Of a stretch of DNA of 64,000 nt, positions 61,707 through 64,000 are shown piece by piece. The translations under genes were made by a program, and so were the position numbers. Source of the DNA: Neospora caninum Liverpool (taxonomy: Eukaryota > Apicomplexa > Conoidasida > Eucoccidiorida > Sarcocystidae); the NCBI RefSeq assembly GCF_000208865.1, contig NC_018388.1, positions 434,001-498,000 on the forward strand. Direction: 5' to 3'. The notes beneath the pieces were generated by a model that worked only from the letters and a program-made list of their open reading frames with translations, was not told where the DNA came from and did not search any database. Each line of letters opens with the position of its first letter. Position 1 is the first letter of the stretch.

Positions 61707-63848
61707 ATATATGTTGTCAGTGTGGATGTATACATTTTCATGAAAAAACAACGCGCTGTCTACCGCACCCACTCGACAGTCTGAGATCGCACTGTCTAGA
61801 CTACCAATCTACTCAATGCGATCGCGCCTTTCGATTTTTATCCATCTAGGATATCGGGGGGAAACTGGCGACCTGACCAGGAGCGTTCGCTTCACTTTCT
61901 CCCCCGAGTTTCACCCAACCTCCAACGTGCACTCTGTAGGTGTTCACGGCGGTGTGTCGCACGGCCAGAGCATGTATTTTCACGGGACAGAAGAAAAGAA
62001 AACTTCAGCGAAAGGCATCCTTTCTGCCGATCTCTGCACAGACACACACCACAGACCGCGCGTATAGATAGATGTGAGCGCACTCGCCTCCCGTCTCCGC
62101 TGCCGTGCAGAGAGAAACGGGTAACTCGCGTTGTCTGTTGCTTCCCGGCTCTCAAAGAGAAGGAAAGCGCGGCTGAGCCTGGGACTGTTCGTTTCCTTTT
62201 TTCGCCTCTCACGCGCGAGGATCCCTCGGCGTGAGTCGCAGCCCAGAAAGGGTGTCCTGCAGGCGGGAGAGTTTGGCGAGGAGAGCGCAGCTGCCTCGGG
62301 GACGCCTCCTTCGCTTGCACAGACAGGTCTATACACCTCGCATACACCCGAGCGCTCACTCGGCGCGCCGGCGGTCGACGCAGAAGAGCCGTGTTCTGTC
62401 GTTTTTCCCCGGGCTTTCTCGGTTTTTTTCTGAGATTGTCTTTGAGCTGGCGAGTCGCTTCCTCTTGCCCAAGAAGAGCGCGCAGCCCTCGCGTTCTCCC
62501 TCCGAATGCTCCCGCGACGCAGTCCTCAGTTTTGGCGCTGGAGGCCGCCTTGCGGGTCCGATCGCACATAACGGCGTTTGAAAGCGCCATTTCCGTAACA
62601 CTCTGTTTTGTGGCTTTCCTTCCGTTTGAGTGAAACGCGAGAAGGCTTCTCCGTGCTCACTTTCCGTTTTCCACCTTTCTCGGCTCGCAGCGCGGGTTCA
62701 TGCAGCTGGTAGCCGCGCGCGCTCACCTGCTTTTCCCGGGACCGCCCGCTTGCTTCGTTCCACGGAAAAGCGCCGTTTCCTGCAGAACCTACACATCCAA
62801 AAAGACGTGTGTTCTCTCCCTCAGATAGGAAAACGGCCGGCCCTTCCACGCCCTCGAGTGCGCCTCCCGGGTGTACGTACACCGCGAGCTCCTAGCTGCC
62901 TGTGGAACATCGACGACGGGAGAGACTCGGTTCCCCCGTGGCACTCCCGCGAGTTTCCGTCTTTCCACTGAGGAACGTCAAGATTTTGTTTTCTGCGCTC
63001 TTCTGCCTCGCCGTCGTCGTTTTTTTGCCTCTCCAGAACTTTCTGGCGCAAGAGCGGAAACCGGAGAGCCCAGCGGAGCCTGCGCAGCGATCGCCTCTCC
63101 CGCTCCCCCCCTTGCGCGTTCTTCTTTGTGTGCCTAAGCTGCTGTTCCCCTGGCGCGTGACGAGCGAAAAAAGGCTCCACTCAGACGCTCTTCTGCGTTC
63201 TCTTCCTCTCCGTGCTTCGGCGTTTTTAAAGGACGCGTTGATGCGTTGTTCACCCGCGCTTTTGCCTTCTTCACCAGCTCAGCCTGCGCTCTACCGTTGT
63301 TTTTACTCTCCGGTCTTTTGTCTCTTCGGTCTCAAAAGCAGCGTTGGAAGCGAAGGAGGCGAACGAGGAGATGGATGTGCGCCTTCTCTGCTGCGTGTCT
63401 CCTCGGCTGTCGAACACCGCTGTTTTCCACTGCAGCGGGAAAAAGTGAAGGCGCGCCAGGGCCGTGAACTGGAGGCGTAAGGAGAGCACCTCGCGAGGAA
63501 ATCCGAACGCCTTCTCTCTCTGGGGCTGTGCAGCGGGTGACGCAGACACCCGAACGGCGGAACGCACAGAGAGACAGAACGTCGGCGCGTCCGAGATACG
63601 AACTGCGGACAGAGAGACACCAAAGACGGTCTCTCCGTGCTCGTATCTGGTCTGAGACTTCCTTCGTTCCCCCTCGCTCTTCGGCGAAAGCAGGGATTTC
63701 TTGCGTCTCGACGTGCTTCTCGAAAGATCTCTCGTTTCCCCGCTTTGGTCCGCTATTTCTTTGAATATCTCCCCCGACCTCTCCCTCGTTCGGATCTCGT
63801 GCACTTTTGCTCTCCCTGTGGCTCCTTGCTTGTCTTCGCTTCGTCTGT

Positions 63849-63862
63849 CCCCCCCCCCCCCC
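63849..63862. repeat. Poly-C tract
   Basis: Fourteen consecutive C on the plus strand in apparently noncoding, pyrimidine-rich DNA. Base count in such a run is error-prone. Confidence 0.9.
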
Positions 63863-64000
63863 TCCCCGTCCGAGAGGCGTTCGCCCCTGCGAGAGGAAAA
63901 GTGTCAGTAGAGACAGGTGGACACGGAAGGATGTCCCGCCCCAGTGTCCGTTCGTAAATGCGTTCCTGCTTCAGTCTCCTCTCGCTTTCCTCCTGCTCTC

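Larger units (their letters stand above)
61023..64000. other. Region downstream of PRMT3, no gene supported
   Basis: About 3 kb to the window edge. Overlapping open frames of 80-230 codons occur on both strands (for example minus 61892-62590, plus 62902-63480), but none carries a recognisable motif or consistent splice structure. The right part (62.6-64 kb) is pyrimidine-rich on the plus strand with several CAG-type acceptor-like sites. It may be the 5' leader of a plus-strand gene that starts beyond the window. Confidence 0.45.

Noticed and set aside
61892..62590. 232-codon minus-strand frame right of PRMT3
   Set aside because: No domain, no splice partners, and Arg/Ser-rich composition like the shadow frames elsewhere.
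62902..63480. 192-codon plus-strand frame with a hydrophobic patch (FSALFCLAVVVFLPL)
   Set aside because: It looks like a signal anchor, but the context is pyrimidine-biased, where Leu/Phe/Ser codons arise by chance, and nothing else supports a gene.

Overview
The window looks like nuclear DNA of a coccidian apicomplexan, most likely Toxoplasma gondii or a close relative (Hammondia, Neospora). The evidence is intron-rich genes with clean GT-AG junctions, conserved domains embedded in very long Ser/Arg/Glu/Pro-rich low-complexity stretches, frequent (TA)n microsatellites inside introns, TGCATGC-type promoter motifs, and lineage-specific families (an AP2-domain factor, a rhoptry-kinase-family protein, an SRS-like surface protein). 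No bacterial, plasmid, phage, CRISPR, tRNA or rRNA features were seen.

Layout: (1) 1.6-7.5 kb, plus: a four-exon MBOAT acyltransferase, interrupted near its 3' end by a 100-N assembly gap flanked by near-identical copies of the same exon end. (2) 8.7-10.8 kb, minus: an unrecognised hypothetical protein, convergent with the MBOAT gene. (3) 13.65-15.3 kb, plus: an intronless secreted rhoptry-kinase-family protein that has lost its catalytic residues. (4) 17.4-24.2 kb, minus: a three-exon AP2-domain protein whose AP2 domain is split by an intron. (5) 27.9-35.5 kb, minus: a nine-exon PhoD-like metallophosphatase with a C-terminal membrane segment. (6) 38.1-38.7 kb, minus: a small secreted, probably GPI-anchored SRS-like protein. 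(7) 41.1-46.6 kb, plus: a large hypothetical protein with an ambiguous 3' structure. (8) 48.8-52.7 kb, minus: a four-exon zf-HIT box C/D snoRNP assembly factor (BCD1/ZNHIT6 type) with an RG/RGG-rich tail. (9) 54.7-61.0 kb, plus: a nine-exon PRMT3-type arginine methyltransferase. (10) 61.0-64.0 kb: nothing I can support as a gene.

The exon models for MBOAT, AP2, PhoD, BCD1 and PRMT3 were built by hand from splice consensus, phase compatibility and conservation of the encoded motifs. Each gives a whole number of codons from start to stop (1358, 1929, 1202, 889 and 764 aa). Function is clearest for PRMT3, PhoD, BCD1 and MBOAT.

The most interesting arrangement is the head-to-head BCD1-PRMT3 pair. 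A snoRNP biogenesis factor with an unusual RG-rich tail shares a 2-kb intergenic region, carrying overlapping TGCATGC motifs, with an arginine methyltransferase whose family modifies RG-rich ribosomal substrates. The two clearly parasite-specific intronless genes (ROPK-like and SRS-like) sit alone in gene-poor stretches between conserved housekeeping genes.
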